From the NCBI GenBank assembly GCA_023419535.1, contig JAEZXX010000053.1, positions 1 through 19,486 on the forward strand: a DNA stretch of 19,486 bases. The letters run 5' to 3'. The notes beneath the pieces are model-generated. The model did not search any database and was not told where the DNA came from. It was given only the letters and a program-made list of their open reading frames with translations. Origin of the DNA: Pseudomonadota bacterium. Lineage in GTDB: Bacteria; Pseudomonadota; Alphaproteobacteria; Rhizobiales; Rhizobiaceae. Made by a program: the position numbers and the translations under genes. Positions 1 to 5,933 of this stretch are shown piece after piece. Each line of letters begins with the position of its first letter. The stretch's first letter is position 1.

Positions 1-61
1 CCGCCTCCTGCTCCCGCAGGAGCGCGATGATCTGCTCTTCCGTGAACCGTGACTTCTTCAT
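1..61 (-). CDS. IS3-family transposase OrfA, N-terminal fragment
   Basis: The first 20 codons read MKKSRFTEEQIIALLREQEA, the typical opening of OrfA in IS3-family (IS407/IS51-like) elements, where this segment begins the helix-turn-helix that binds the element ends. The start is the ATG at 61-59. The gene continues off the left edge, so it cannot be said whether the transposase is intact or whether an OrfB with the DDE domain follows. Confidence 0.8.
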   Translation of the reverse strand, partial: MKKSRFTEEQIIALLREQEA

Positions 62-126
62 CCGTCCGTCCCTCGTCGTTGGGCGGACTCTAGCCATCCG
101 TGGCTGAAATTCAGGGGGGCACGTCA
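1..126 (-). mobile_element. IS3-family insertion sequence, one terminus (incomplete at window edge)
   Basis: The complement strand begins TGACGTGCCCCCCTGA at 126-111, which looks like an IS3-family terminal inverted repeat. A transposase OrfA start codon follows about 65 bases further in. The rest of the element lies off the left edge, so neither its completeness nor the target-site duplication can be checked. The last base of the element is placed at 126 because the interrupted gene reads as sensible protein up to that point and then runs into the terminal repeat. Confidence 0.65.
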
Positions 127-335
127 ATTGCCATGCCTACGAGACCCCAGCCAGCTTTCCCGAGGATCGACGTCTTGTTGCGTTCGTTCAGCGTCTCGAT
201 CGACGTGACCGCATCGGCTGCGAACTCCGGGCCGAAAAAGCCGATCCGCAGCCGGTCGGGCTGGCCGAAGACGCCGTAGATAAAACTGCACCCGGTTCCG
301 GGCGCCCAATCGCCGGCCAGCACTTTGATCGACAC
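111..335 (-). pseudogene. Small hypothetical protein, 3' end cut off by IS insertion
   Basis: The reading frame starts at GTG 335, with an AAAGGA Shine-Dalgarno six bases upstream, one base after the stop codon of the preceding gene (337-780). That spacing marks it as the third gene of the leftward unit. It encodes a 74-residue product beginning MSIKVLAGDWAPGTG. The native part ends at base 127. The last few codons (DVPP and the stop at 111-113) come from the terminal repeat of the IS, so the true C-terminus is missing. I do not recognise the family. Glycine- and aromatic-rich strands and no membrane segment are all that can be seen. It probably served the same function as the two nuclease-like genes upstream. 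Confidence 0.55.
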
Positions 336-336
336 G

Positions 337-780
337 CTACGTCCTTTCGTTCTCGGCGAGGAATGATGCGAAGGCGAGGAAGCGCTGCGAGGCGCGTCCA
401 AAAAGGTCGGCGATCTGGACGCCGTGTTCCGCCCGCAGAGAGCCGGCGAGGTCACTCGGCTCCTCGGAAAGGCGCGCGAACCATTCGTCGCCTGTGGAGG
501 CGTATCGATCCACGATCGCACGCCATGCGGCCGGGCTATTGAAGCGACGATGCAGGGCGAGATGGATTTGCTGATTCAGCGCGTAGGGCTGCCAGTCGTA
601 GTAGTTTTCGGAATGGAAGCCGACACGCTGGTCCGAACCAGAGATGCAGCATCGAACAGGCTTCGTTCGCAAACCGTTCGCCTGCATCCATTGACCTAGC
701 TGCCAGCCGCGAATGCGCTCCTCGTGCGTGAAGCCGTTGTAGACGGGCAGTTCCTTCCACGGCCATTTGCGAAGGCTCAA
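337..780 (-). CDS. Hypothetical protein, HNH-like small protein
   Basis: This 147-residue protein starts at TTG 780. It has a GGAGA Shine-Dalgarno seven bases upstream, and the start overlaps the stop of the upstream gene (TTGA), which implies translational coupling. Features seen are KWPWKELPVYNGFTHEERIRGW near the N-terminus (given here in part: WPWKELPVYNGF), a CCIS segment near residue 44, HSENYYDW near 55, and HLALHRRFNSPAAW near 73. The Cys, His-rich and LHRRF-P-W arrangement resembles small HNH-type zinc-finger nucleases, but only one Cys pair-like element is present, so activity is uncertain. The family assignment is from memory of similar alphaproteobacterial hypothetical proteins, not from a search. 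Confidence 0.6.
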   Translation of the reverse strand: MSLRKWPWKELPVYNGFTHEERIRGWQLGQWMQANGLRTKPVRCCISGSDQRVGFHSENYYDWQPYALNQQIHLALHRRFNSPAAWRAIVDRYASTGDEWFARLSEEPSDLAGSLRAEHGVQIADLFGRASQRFLAFASFLAENERT

Positions 781-1904
781 GACAGCGTCTCCGGTACCGG
801 CGGTAGCGCCGAGGTCGGAACAAGCCGATGCACGGCGTCGAGGATCGTCGCCGTCTGGAATGCAACGTGTTGCACGATCTGCGGACGCTCGACGCCGGGC
901 TCGACGAACAGGGGAAGGAGGATGCGGCGATCCCGCTCGACAATCACCGGAACATCCTCCGCGACGGCGTTCGTCCGCCGGATAGCGGCCAGCACTTCAG
1001 ACGGTGCGGCCTGATCGAACCGGACCCAAAGCGGCGTCAGCTTGTGAGCCGCCCATGCCGCGCTGTCGAAGCCGAGAAAGAACACCGTCTCGCCAGCGCG
1101 CAGATACCGCCCGTAGTAGCCGAGCCCAGAGGATGGGGTCAGCTTGCGCGTGTTGCAGATGCCATCGGCGATCAGCGCCTCGCCGACATCGTAGGCGATC
1201 TGGCCAAGTTGCAGGTTACGGCGGGGATGATCGATCGCCGTCAGTTCTTCGGGACGGAAAGGTTGGAAGGCCTCGGTGTCCATCTTCTCGCAAAGGCCGA
1301 CGAGTTGGCGGAGGTCGCCGATATGCGCGACCTCCCCGGCTTCCTCCATTCCGCGTAGGATGGCCGCCAGAACGGCTCGCCAGCTCGCGAGGACGAAGGT
1401 ATGCCCCGGACCGAAGGAGGCAGCCCAGACCTCCGCCTGTGCCTCCCGGCGTGCACCGAATTGCACGCCGCCGGCCTTCATCCGTCTGCCGAGTTCGCTC
1501 CAGAGCGATGTGAGCCGTGCGGCGGGTACGACGAAGACGAGCGCGCCGGGCCTGTCGCCAGAGAGACGGGCTGCGTAGGTCAGCGGCTGGTTCGCGGTCA
1601 GGCCAGCCCAGAACTTGCACTCGATGACGCAATGGCGGTGCCCATCTGCACCGTACGCTTCGATATCGGGCCGCGCGAGGTCGTCAGCGGCGGCTTGAGT
1701 TGCGAACCGGAGATCGGACGGCAATCCACCGCCGGTCGCCCCGATCGTCGCTGTGAAGGCTGCACGAGCAGCCGGCGAGCGCGCGAGAATGAACCCGAGC
1801 GCTTCGATTGCGATGTTCTCGGGCGAAGGCGCGAAACGGGTCGCGAGGTGGGCGAATAGCGTTTCGATGGCCGCGTCCCCAGAGGGCCGTAGCTCGCGGT
1901 GCGT
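777..1904 (-). CDS. PD-(D/E)XK nuclease-like protein, start codon abnormal
   Basis: The protein contains RPDIEAYG followed by HCVIECKFWAG, which fits the D...ExK core of the PD-(D/E)XK nuclease superfamily (about D80, E95, K97 counted from 1904). A DNA-cleaving role in restriction or defence is likely. The first usable start is TTG at 1724. However, the same frame upstream reads as convincing protein (RELRPSGDAAIETLFAHLAT, then NIAIEALGFILARS) back to about 1904, with a stop at 1953-1955 and no ATG, GTG or TTG in between. At 1904 an ACG follows a GGGG, so either a mutated ATG (ACG start), a frameshift or a 5' truncation must be invoked. The coordinates given are the conserved coding span. The next gene starts inside its stop codon region. 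Confidence 0.6.
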   Translation of the reverse strand, partial: THRELRPSGDAAIETLFAHLATRFAPSPENIAIEALGFILARSPAARAAFTATIGATGGGLPSDLRFATQAAADDLARPDIEAYGADGHRHCVIECKFWAGLTANQPLTYAARLSGDRPGALVFVVPAARLTSLWSELGRRMKAGGVQFGARREAQAEVWAASFGPGHTFVLASWRAVLAAILRGMEEAGEVAHIGDLRQLVGLCEKMDTEAFQPFRPEELTAIDHPRRNLQLGQIAYDVGEALIADGICNTRKLTPSSGLGYYGRYLRAGETVFFLGFDSAAWAAHKLTPLWVRFDQAAPSEVLAAIRRTNAVAEDVPVIVERDRRILLPLFVEPGVERPQIVQHVAFQTATILDAVHRLVPTSALPPVPETLS

Positions 1905-2174
1905 CCCCGCGAATGGCCCTTGATCTTGGTGATCGGGGAGTTCGAAACCGTGCTAGACGGCCCTGTGGCCTTTAGCCGAGGGCCTGTTGCATACGCCACA
2001 GGCTCCCCGACCATAAGGTCAAGGAGTTCGGTGCCTTTCGGTCGGCACCAACCGCTAGCAGGGGTTTCGACGCCCCAACGCTGCACGTACAGCGCCGTCG
2101 TTACGATGGTTCGTCGTCGGGCGCCTGTCAACTTGGAACACTGGGTGGAAGCGCTTTGAATGTCAGACCGCCAT
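1905..2174. other. Intergenic stretch, no supported gene
   Basis: No open frame here looks like protein with confidence. Two short inverted repeats are visible: CCTGTGGC at 1962-1969 against GCCACAGG at 1995-2002, and GGTGCC at 2030-2035 against GGCACC at 2044-2049. The second could form a small hairpin after the leftward MrcB/DUF3883 gene but has no T-run, so it is not called a terminator. A frame on the complement strand from 2206 stays open across the region but shows no family motif. Confidence 0.4.
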
Positions 2175-3287
2175 TCATTCGATTGGCAGAGCAACCTCAT
2201 ACTCATAGCAGAGAGCGCTCAGCCGATCGTCTTCGATTACCCAAGGTGTGATCGCTGCGAGCCTGCCGCCCGACGCCGTTGATGCGGCTCGGTCGAGTGC
2301 AATATCGTAGACTACTATTAGAATGTTGTTAGGATACGAGGCTTTGTGTAAGGCGACCTCGTTACGAGTAACGATTATAGAGGAAGGGCCACCGGTAGTT
2401 CCTTTCACCTCCACAACCCAATCAAGATCATCGCGCTTCGCAACAAAGTCACAACTCTGACGGGACGAGACATCCTCGTAAACATATCCGTTGCCAGAGA
2501 GCCATCCAGCAGCTAGTTCCATCGCTCGCAATTCTATGGCGCGACGTTGGTCAGCCGAAAGGCCGCGGCCCTGTCCCGTATTTCGATTTGGGTTCGCAAT
2601 CTTTTGAATTTCTTCTTCGACGTCCGCGATCACGGCATCACGCGCAGTCGCAACTCCTCCATTATCTTGCGCCTCATAGAGCTTCGCCAGCCGTTCAGCG
2701 AATGTTCTGAGATCGGCGAGCAGCGTGTCATCATCCGGGATGGGGGTGGCAGGATAGAACTTCGAGGCGAATGTGGTTCTTTCATACGCCTTCGCCAAAG
2801 CTCCCCTCCCGGGCTTCACTCCTCGGCGCACAGACTGATCGAAATCATATCCTCTCAGCACGCTTGCTGCCCATCCCATGAGCGTGGACGCTTCATTCTT
2901 CGTGCGGGCGACGTAGCTGCCATCTCTCGTCTGAGTTGAGCCATGACTAAGGCACAAGGAGACGCCTTCACCGTCGTCGTGGAATAGATAGACCAGATAC
3001 CATCCATTCTGCGCTGACGGAGATCGAGAGGGAGAATACCAGCGTACCCATGGCACCAGCGTTTTTCGTCCGGTGGCATCTCGACCTTCGAACTTTGCGT
3101 CATCTGACCCATGCGATCCAAGGGCGGACGCTAGATCGCCGGAACTAGCTGCCATAGCATCTGGAATAATCCGCCGTACCAGTCGGCCACGACGTTCCAT
3201 ACTCGGGGTGTTTTCGTACGAATAGGATTTTTGTAACGCGAGTGTTTCGCGAAATGCTTCGGAGATCGGATTGGTTGATGACGCCAT
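2175..3287 (-). CDS. MrcB-like N-terminal domain / DUF3883 nuclease-domain protein
   Basis: This is a protein of about 370 residues. The N-terminal third carries GWYLVYLFHDDGEGVSLCLS followed by HGST (about residues 95-118). This matches the MrcB-type domain (DUF3578), known from the modification-dependent McrBC restriction system and from single-protein relatives. The C-terminal 90 residues carry DFVAKRDDLDWVVEVKGT, then VTRNEV. That is the DUF3883 form of the PD-(D/E)XK nuclease fold, with D near 280 and ExK near 293-295. Together they suggest a restriction-type nuclease that recognises DNA through its N-terminus and cuts with its C-terminus. GTG 3293 is an alternative start; ATG 3287 is preferred because GAGTG lies upstream. 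The recombinase gene stops 11 bases upstream, so the two are probably co-transcribed. Confidence 0.7.
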   Translation of the reverse strand: MASSTNPISEAFRETLALQKSYSYENTPSMERRGRLVRRIIPDAMAASSGDLASALGSHGSDDAKFEGRDATGRKTLVPWVRWYSPSRSPSAQNGWYLVYLFHDDGEGVSLCLSHGSTQTRDGSYVARTKNEASTLMGWAASVLRGYDFDQSVRRGVKPGRGALAKAYERTTFASKFYPATPIPDDDTLLADLRTFAERLAKLYEAQDNGGVATARDAVIADVEEEIQKIANPNRNTGQGRGLSADQRRAIELRAMELAAGWLSGNGYVYEDVSSRQSCDFVAKRDDLDWVVEVKGTTGGPSSIIVTRNEVALHKASYPNNILIVVYDIALDRAASTASGGRLAAITPWVIEDDRLSALCYEYEVALPIE

Positions 3288-3298
3288 TTTCACTCACA

Positions 3299-3877
3299 CT
3301 ATTGAGGATCAGACAGGGCAGGCGCACTTGATAAAATTCGGTAAACCGAGGCGCGGCTGATGCCGAGATCACGCGCGATCATCGTTGCCCCTAAACCCTC
3401 CTTGTGAAGGCGTTGAACTTCGTCTCGTTTCGACCTCGCGGTCGCTTTCCTTCCTTTATATTTTCCTGCCGACTTCGCTGCCGCGATACCCTCTCTCTGC
3501 CGGACGAGCATCGTCTCCCGCTCGAACTGAGCCATTGCACCAAACATCGTCAGCAGCATGCGTCCAGAAGGGGACTTCGTATCGATCTGTCCGCCGCCAA
3601 AATCGAGAATACGAAGCCCAACGCCCTTCCGATCCAACTCCTCGACGAGCCGGAGAAGGTCGGCCGTCGAGCGGGCGAGACGATCGAGCTTGGTGCAGAC
3701 GAGCGTATCGCCTTCGCGCACGAAACCGAGCGCAGCGATTAGTTCGGCCCGATGCGCTACCGACGACACCTGTTCGATAAAGAGCCTCGTGCAACCTGTT
3801 GCAGAGAGGTCCCGGCGTTGGGCCTCCAGCCCCGCTTCCTGCTCGGCGGTTGAGGTTCGCGCGTATCCTACCAGCAT
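3299..3877 (-). CDS. Serine recombinase (resolvase/invertase family)
   Basis: The 192-residue protein has the full small serine-recombinase layout: the catalytic serine in GYARTST (Ser9), the TKLDRLARS motif at about 62-70, the long E-helix segment with MFGAMAQFERE near 111, and a C-terminal helix-turn-helix (about 152-182, ending ISRASVYRIL) that binds the crossover site. The family cuts and rejoins DNA through a 5' phosphoserine link to resolve or invert segments. The start ATG 3877 follows an AGGAAG ribosome-binding site and gives the classical MLVGYAR opening. GTG 3895 is also in frame. It heads a leftward unit with the MrcB/DUF3883 gene, so it may mobilise or invert this part of the island. 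It is not the type of enzyme that usually targets tRNA genes. Confidence 0.88.
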   Translation of the reverse strand: MLVGYARTSTAEQEAGLEAQRRDLSATGCTRLFIEQVSSVAHRAELIAALGFVREGDTLVCTKLDRLARSTADLLRLVEELDRKGVGLRILDFGGGQIDTKSPSGRMLLTMFGAMAQFERETMLVRQREGIAAAKSAGKYKGRKATARSKRDEVQRLHKEGLGATMIARDLGISRASVYRILSSAPALSDPQ

Positions 3878-3889
3878 CGCCCGGCTTCC

Positions 3890-3958
3890 TGTCACACAAC
3901 GTCATGGACATCATGCGACACCTGTCTCAAAAACCAAGAGCCTACGTATGTGAGACGG
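3890..3958. promoter_or_regulatory. Possible res-like site or operator upstream of the recombinase
   Basis: Two imperfect inverted repeats lie directly upstream of the recombinase start. The clearer one pairs 3922-3934 (containing GTCTCA) with 3946-3958 (containing TGAGAC), 10 of 13 positions matching across an 11-base centre. The second pairs TGTC at 3890-3893 with GACA at 3918-3921, extended imperfectly inward. Small serine recombinases commonly bind such sites next to their own gene. Binding is inferred from position only. Confidence 0.35.
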
Positions 3959-4106
3959 CGCCTAAATGCGTCGAAGACGTCTCACTAGGGCAAGGCTTTA
4001 TGAGGAGCGGAACCGGGTCGCCGATGTGGTTATCCACCGACCACTACCTCAAAGCGAAAGCGTCGTGTTGCCGAGCGTGCCGCCCGCCTTTAGGGTCGGA
4101 GGCGGT

Positions 4107-4113
4107 AAGGAGG
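4107..4113 (+). promoter_or_regulatory. Strong Shine-Dalgarno that fixes the SLATT gene start
   Basis: AAGGAGG lies eight bases before GTG 4122. The same frame is open back to an ATG at 3966, but that start has no comparable ribosome-binding site, and the extra 52 residues are Arg/Pro-rich and unlike the family. The GTG start is therefore preferred. Confidence 0.75.
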
Positions 4114-4121
4114 CAGCCATC

Positions 4122-4991
4122 GTGGACGAAAGTGCATATCCTGCGCTGTTTCGAAGTTCGGATACAGCCTCGAACGCTTTTCAGAAGCGATATCTCAGGC
4201 TGATCAAAGCAGAATACGCTCTTCTGTTTGTGGCGGCCATCGTGTCGATGAACACCGTCGCCAGTCCCGCGCTTTATGCGCTCGCGGCTTTCATCCTCGG
4301 CATCTCGGGGGTCGTGCTTCTGATCCGTTCGATTGGGAAGCCCGAACAAGACTGGTATAAGTCCAGAGCCTTAGCAGAGAGTGTTAAGACGCTAACGTGG
4401 CGATATGCCATGTGCGCACACCCTTTTCATTCGGAAGACGTTGCAGTCGCGAAGGGTGAGTTCAAAGAAAATCTTGAGCGGGTGTTCGGCTCCAATGCCG
4501 AAATCGCGGCGAAAATTGCAGAGGATTGGTCTGCAGGGGACCAAATCACATCAGAAATGGACCGGCTACGGCGCCTGCCACTGTCGGAGCGAAAATCCTA
4601 TTACGAGAAACAGAGGATACAAGAGCAGCAAAATTGGTACAGTCGAAAAGCAAAATTCAATCGAAGGGAAGCTACTAAGTGGGTGGTCGCGAGCGTCGCA
4701 GCATATCTAGCCGCCGCCGCTCTATCCCTGCTTCGCATTGCCTATCCGGATTGGGGGTTTTGGCCCATAGAACCGCTAATCGTCGTTTCGACATCTATCA
4801 TCGGATGGATGCAGATAAAGAAATACAATGAGCTTGCGGCGGCGTACTCCGTTACTGCGCACGAAATTGGCATGATAAAAATCACTTTGGAGGCGGCAAC
4901 CGAGGTGAACTCATTCTCGGATTTTGTGAACGAAGCTGAGATCGCTTTCTCACGCGAACACACGCTCTGGATTGCACGACAAGCAAATTAG
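4122..4991 (+). CDS. SLATT/DUF4231 domain membrane protein (putative defence effector)
   Basis: From GTG 4122 the product has 289 residues and starts MDESAYPALFRSSDTAS. It has two helical-hairpin membrane pairs: about residues 32-46 with 50-69, and about 187-208 with 214-230, each followed by a long helical segment. Just after the first pair is DWYKSRALAESVKTLTWRY, the hallmark of the DUF4231/SLATT_3 group. The arrangement is two SLATT units in tandem. SLATT proteins (SMODS- and SLOG-associated two-TM) are predicted pore-forming effectors that kill or arrest the cell when a nucleotide-signal sensor is triggered. The gene is followed after 13 bases by a ThsB-like TIR gene, which would be the sensor or signal maker. 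The pore role is a prediction for the family, not shown here. Confidence 0.8.
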   Translation: MDESAYPALFRSSDTASNAFQKRYLRLIKAEYALLFVAAIVSMNTVASPALYALAAFILGISGVVLLIRSIGKPEQDWYKSRALAESVKTLTWRYAMCAHPFHSEDVAVAKGEFKENLERVFGSNAEIAAKIAEDWSAGDQITSEMDRLRRLPLSERKSYYEKQRIQEQQNWYSRKAKFNRREATKWVVASVAAYLAAAALSLLRIAYPDWGFWPIEPLIVVSTSIIGWMQIKKYNELAAAYSVTAHEIGMIKITLEAATEVNSFSDFVNEAEIAFSREHTLWIARQAN

Positions 4992-5004
4992 ATAGAGGTC
5001 CTGA

Positions 5005-5505
5005 ATGTCGACTTACGTGATATTTGACGGCGACAACGATGGCTGGGCATACCATTACATTCGGGGGTGGGCAGCTAATAAGCGTCTGGGGTTCGTATTC
5101 GAAAATTCGCATGATCTTGGCCCGATGACTTCGCGCGCGCAGGACGAAGCCTACGTAAAGCGCAATCTGAAAGCCCGAATGCAGAATTCGAGTGAAGCTC
5201 TCGTGCTGGTAGGGGAGAAAACCAAAAATCTTTATAGGTACGTCCGCTGGGAAATCGAGTTGGCTTTGGAGCTTGGGCTCCCGATCATTGTCGTGAACCT
5301 AAACAAGAAGAGAACTGTAGATCACGATATGATGCCGCCGATCCTACGTGACGTCTGCGCTCTTCATATCGCCTACCGCTACCGAGCGATCAAGAACGCG
5401 ATCACCACTTGGCCTTCGGCTTTCGCGAAGATGAGCATTCAGACCCGGAACGAAGGACCTAGAGAATACAACGCGGCAACCTACCAGTCGCTCGGGCTCG
5501 GCTAG
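5005..5505 (+). CDS. ThsB-like TIR domain protein (DUF1863 type)
   Basis: The protein has 166 residues and reads as a single TIR-like fold: strand VIFDGD, then RGWAANKRLGF, a central VKRNLKARMQNSSEALVLVG, then YVRWEIELALELGLPIIVVNL. The WEIE (Trp82-Glu83) position corresponds to the conserved putative catalytic Glu of ThsB/DUF1863 proteins. In Thoeris defence, ThsB senses phage and makes an NAD-derived signal that activates a partner effector. Here the partner would be the SLATT protein encoded just upstream. The start ATG 5005 has AGAGG upstream. No ThsA-type (SIR2/SLOG or Macro) gene is present. The C-terminus lacks any extra domain. Confidence 0.78.
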   Translation: MSTYVIFDGDNDGWAYHYIRGWAANKRLGFVFENSHDLGPMTSRAQDEAYVKRNLKARMQNSSEALVLVGEKTKNLYRYVRWEIELALELGLPIIVVNLNKKRTVDHDMMPPILRDVCALHIAYRYRAIKNAITTWPSAFAKMSIQTRNEGPREYNAATYQSLGLG

Positions 5506-5507
5506 TG

Positions 5508-5532
5508 GGTGCCAGATGGTGCCAAATTGGCA
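5508..5532 (+). repeat. Short repeats near the island end (GGTGCCA units)
   Basis: GGTGCCA occurs at 5508-5514 and again at 5518-5524, ten bases apart. The second copy runs into the palindrome TGCCAA-A-TTGGCA at 5520-5532. The cluster lies 144 bases before the tRNA fragment, where integrase arm-binding or excisionase sites often sit. That role is inferred from position only. The rest of 5533-5675 shows only a weak hairpin (GTCGC 5643-5647 / GCGAC 5656-5660). Confidence 0.35.
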
Positions 5533-5675
5533 TACATTCCAACACCAGACGGGATACATACGGCCTCAGTGTCCGGGGTCCTGGCGAGAATGAACCTGCA
5601 GAGATTGCTCCGTAAGCCTCTGACGGCAAACGCAAAAGCCGTGTCGCTATTAGGGGCGACTGAAACAGCAGTATT

Positions 5676-5720
5676 TTGACATCGTAGGGGTCACAGGTTC
5701 AATCCCTGTCACGCCCACCA
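5676..5720 (+). other. tRNA-Val(GAC) 3' fragment, attachment-site half (att)
   Basis: The sequence from TTGACAT (anticodon loop, GAC at 5678-5680) through CGTAG (3' anticodon stem), the variable region GGGTC, the T-arm ACAGG-TTCAATC-CCTGT and CACGCCC-A-CCA is the exact 3' half of a tRNA. No matching 5' half precedes it: the D-arm and the 5' acceptor strand are missing. This is the copy of the crossover region left at the distal end when an element integrates in a tRNA gene. The identity Val(GAC) rests on the anticodon and on the acceptor strand. Confidence 0.85.
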
Positions 5721-5744
5721 TTCGACCTTCCTCGTCAATCCAAT

Positions 5745-5765
5745 AATCCGCTTCGGCGGATTTTT
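5745..5765 (+). terminator. Factor-independent terminator (originally of the tRNA-Val gene)
   Basis: AATCCGC (5745-5751) pairs with GCGGATT (5756-5762) around a stable TTCG tetraloop and runs into a T5 tract. It lies 24 bases after the CCA of the tRNA fragment. It was probably the terminator of the tRNA gene before the island was inserted. It also shields the downstream operon from island transcription. Confidence 0.8.
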
Positions 5766-5870
5766 GCGTTTCTCAGGGTCTCTTGGCGCGAGCGGACGCG
5801 GGGCGAGGCGCGGGACCGAGCGCGATCCTCCTCGTTCGTCGTTCAGAGATGACACAGCTCTACGCTCGCA

Positions 5871-5899
5871 CTGACGGTAGGATTGTATGACAATAGGAT
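5871..5899 (+). promoter_or_regulatory. Sigma-70-type promoter of the carboxylate operon
   Basis: CTGACG (5871-5876) and TAGGAT (5894-5899) are separated by 17 bases and match the -35 and -10 consensus at four positions each. The start site would fall near 5906, leaving a leader of about 28 bases before ATG 5934. The spacer holds a perfect palindromic operator. Confidence 0.5.
5882..5894. promoter_or_regulatory. GntR/FCD-type operator palindrome
   Basis: ATTGT-ATG-ACAAT is a perfect palindrome of the TTGTnnnACAA kind bound by FCD-type GntR repressors. It fills the spacer between the proposed -35 and -10 elements. A further GATTGT half-site occurs at 5897-5902, sixteen bases after the GATTGT that opens the first palindrome. 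The gene for a fitting regulator is the second in the operon, so autoregulation and ligand-relieved repression are expected. Confidence 0.6.
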
Positions 5900-5933
5900 T
5901 GTGATAGAGAAGACGCGAACAGGGAGGTTCATC

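Larger units (their letters stand above)
1..5720. mobile_element. Right-hand end of a tRNA-Val-integrated genomic island (defence island)
   Basis: The stretch ends at a duplicated 3' piece of tRNA-Val(GAC) (5676-5720), the usual footprint of a tyrosine-integrase element inserted in a tRNA gene. Left of it the base composition is visibly lower in GC, especially 2180-5700. The gene content is accessory: an IS end, two nuclease-like proteins, a MrcB/DUF3883 restriction-type nuclease, a serine recombinase, a SLATT protein and a TIR protein. Right of it is compact GC-rich metabolic and flagellar DNA. The expected intact tRNA and tyrosine integrase are not in the window, so the other boundary is inferred to lie off the left edge. 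Confidence 0.7.

Noticed and set aside
1962..2049. Two hairpins as a possible structured RNA or terminator
   Set aside because: Stems are only 6-8 bp with no T-run and there is no known RNA motif. They are recorded only as inverted repeats.
3966..4121. ATG 3966 start for the SLATT gene
   Set aside because: It has no good ribosome site and an Arg/Pro-rich leader unlike the family. GTG 4122 follows AAGGAGG at ideal spacing.
5883..5933. Earlier ATG 5888 start for the Bug-type binding protein
   Set aside because: It would fall inside the promoter and operator and would add residues before the signal peptide. ATG 5934 has the ribosome site.
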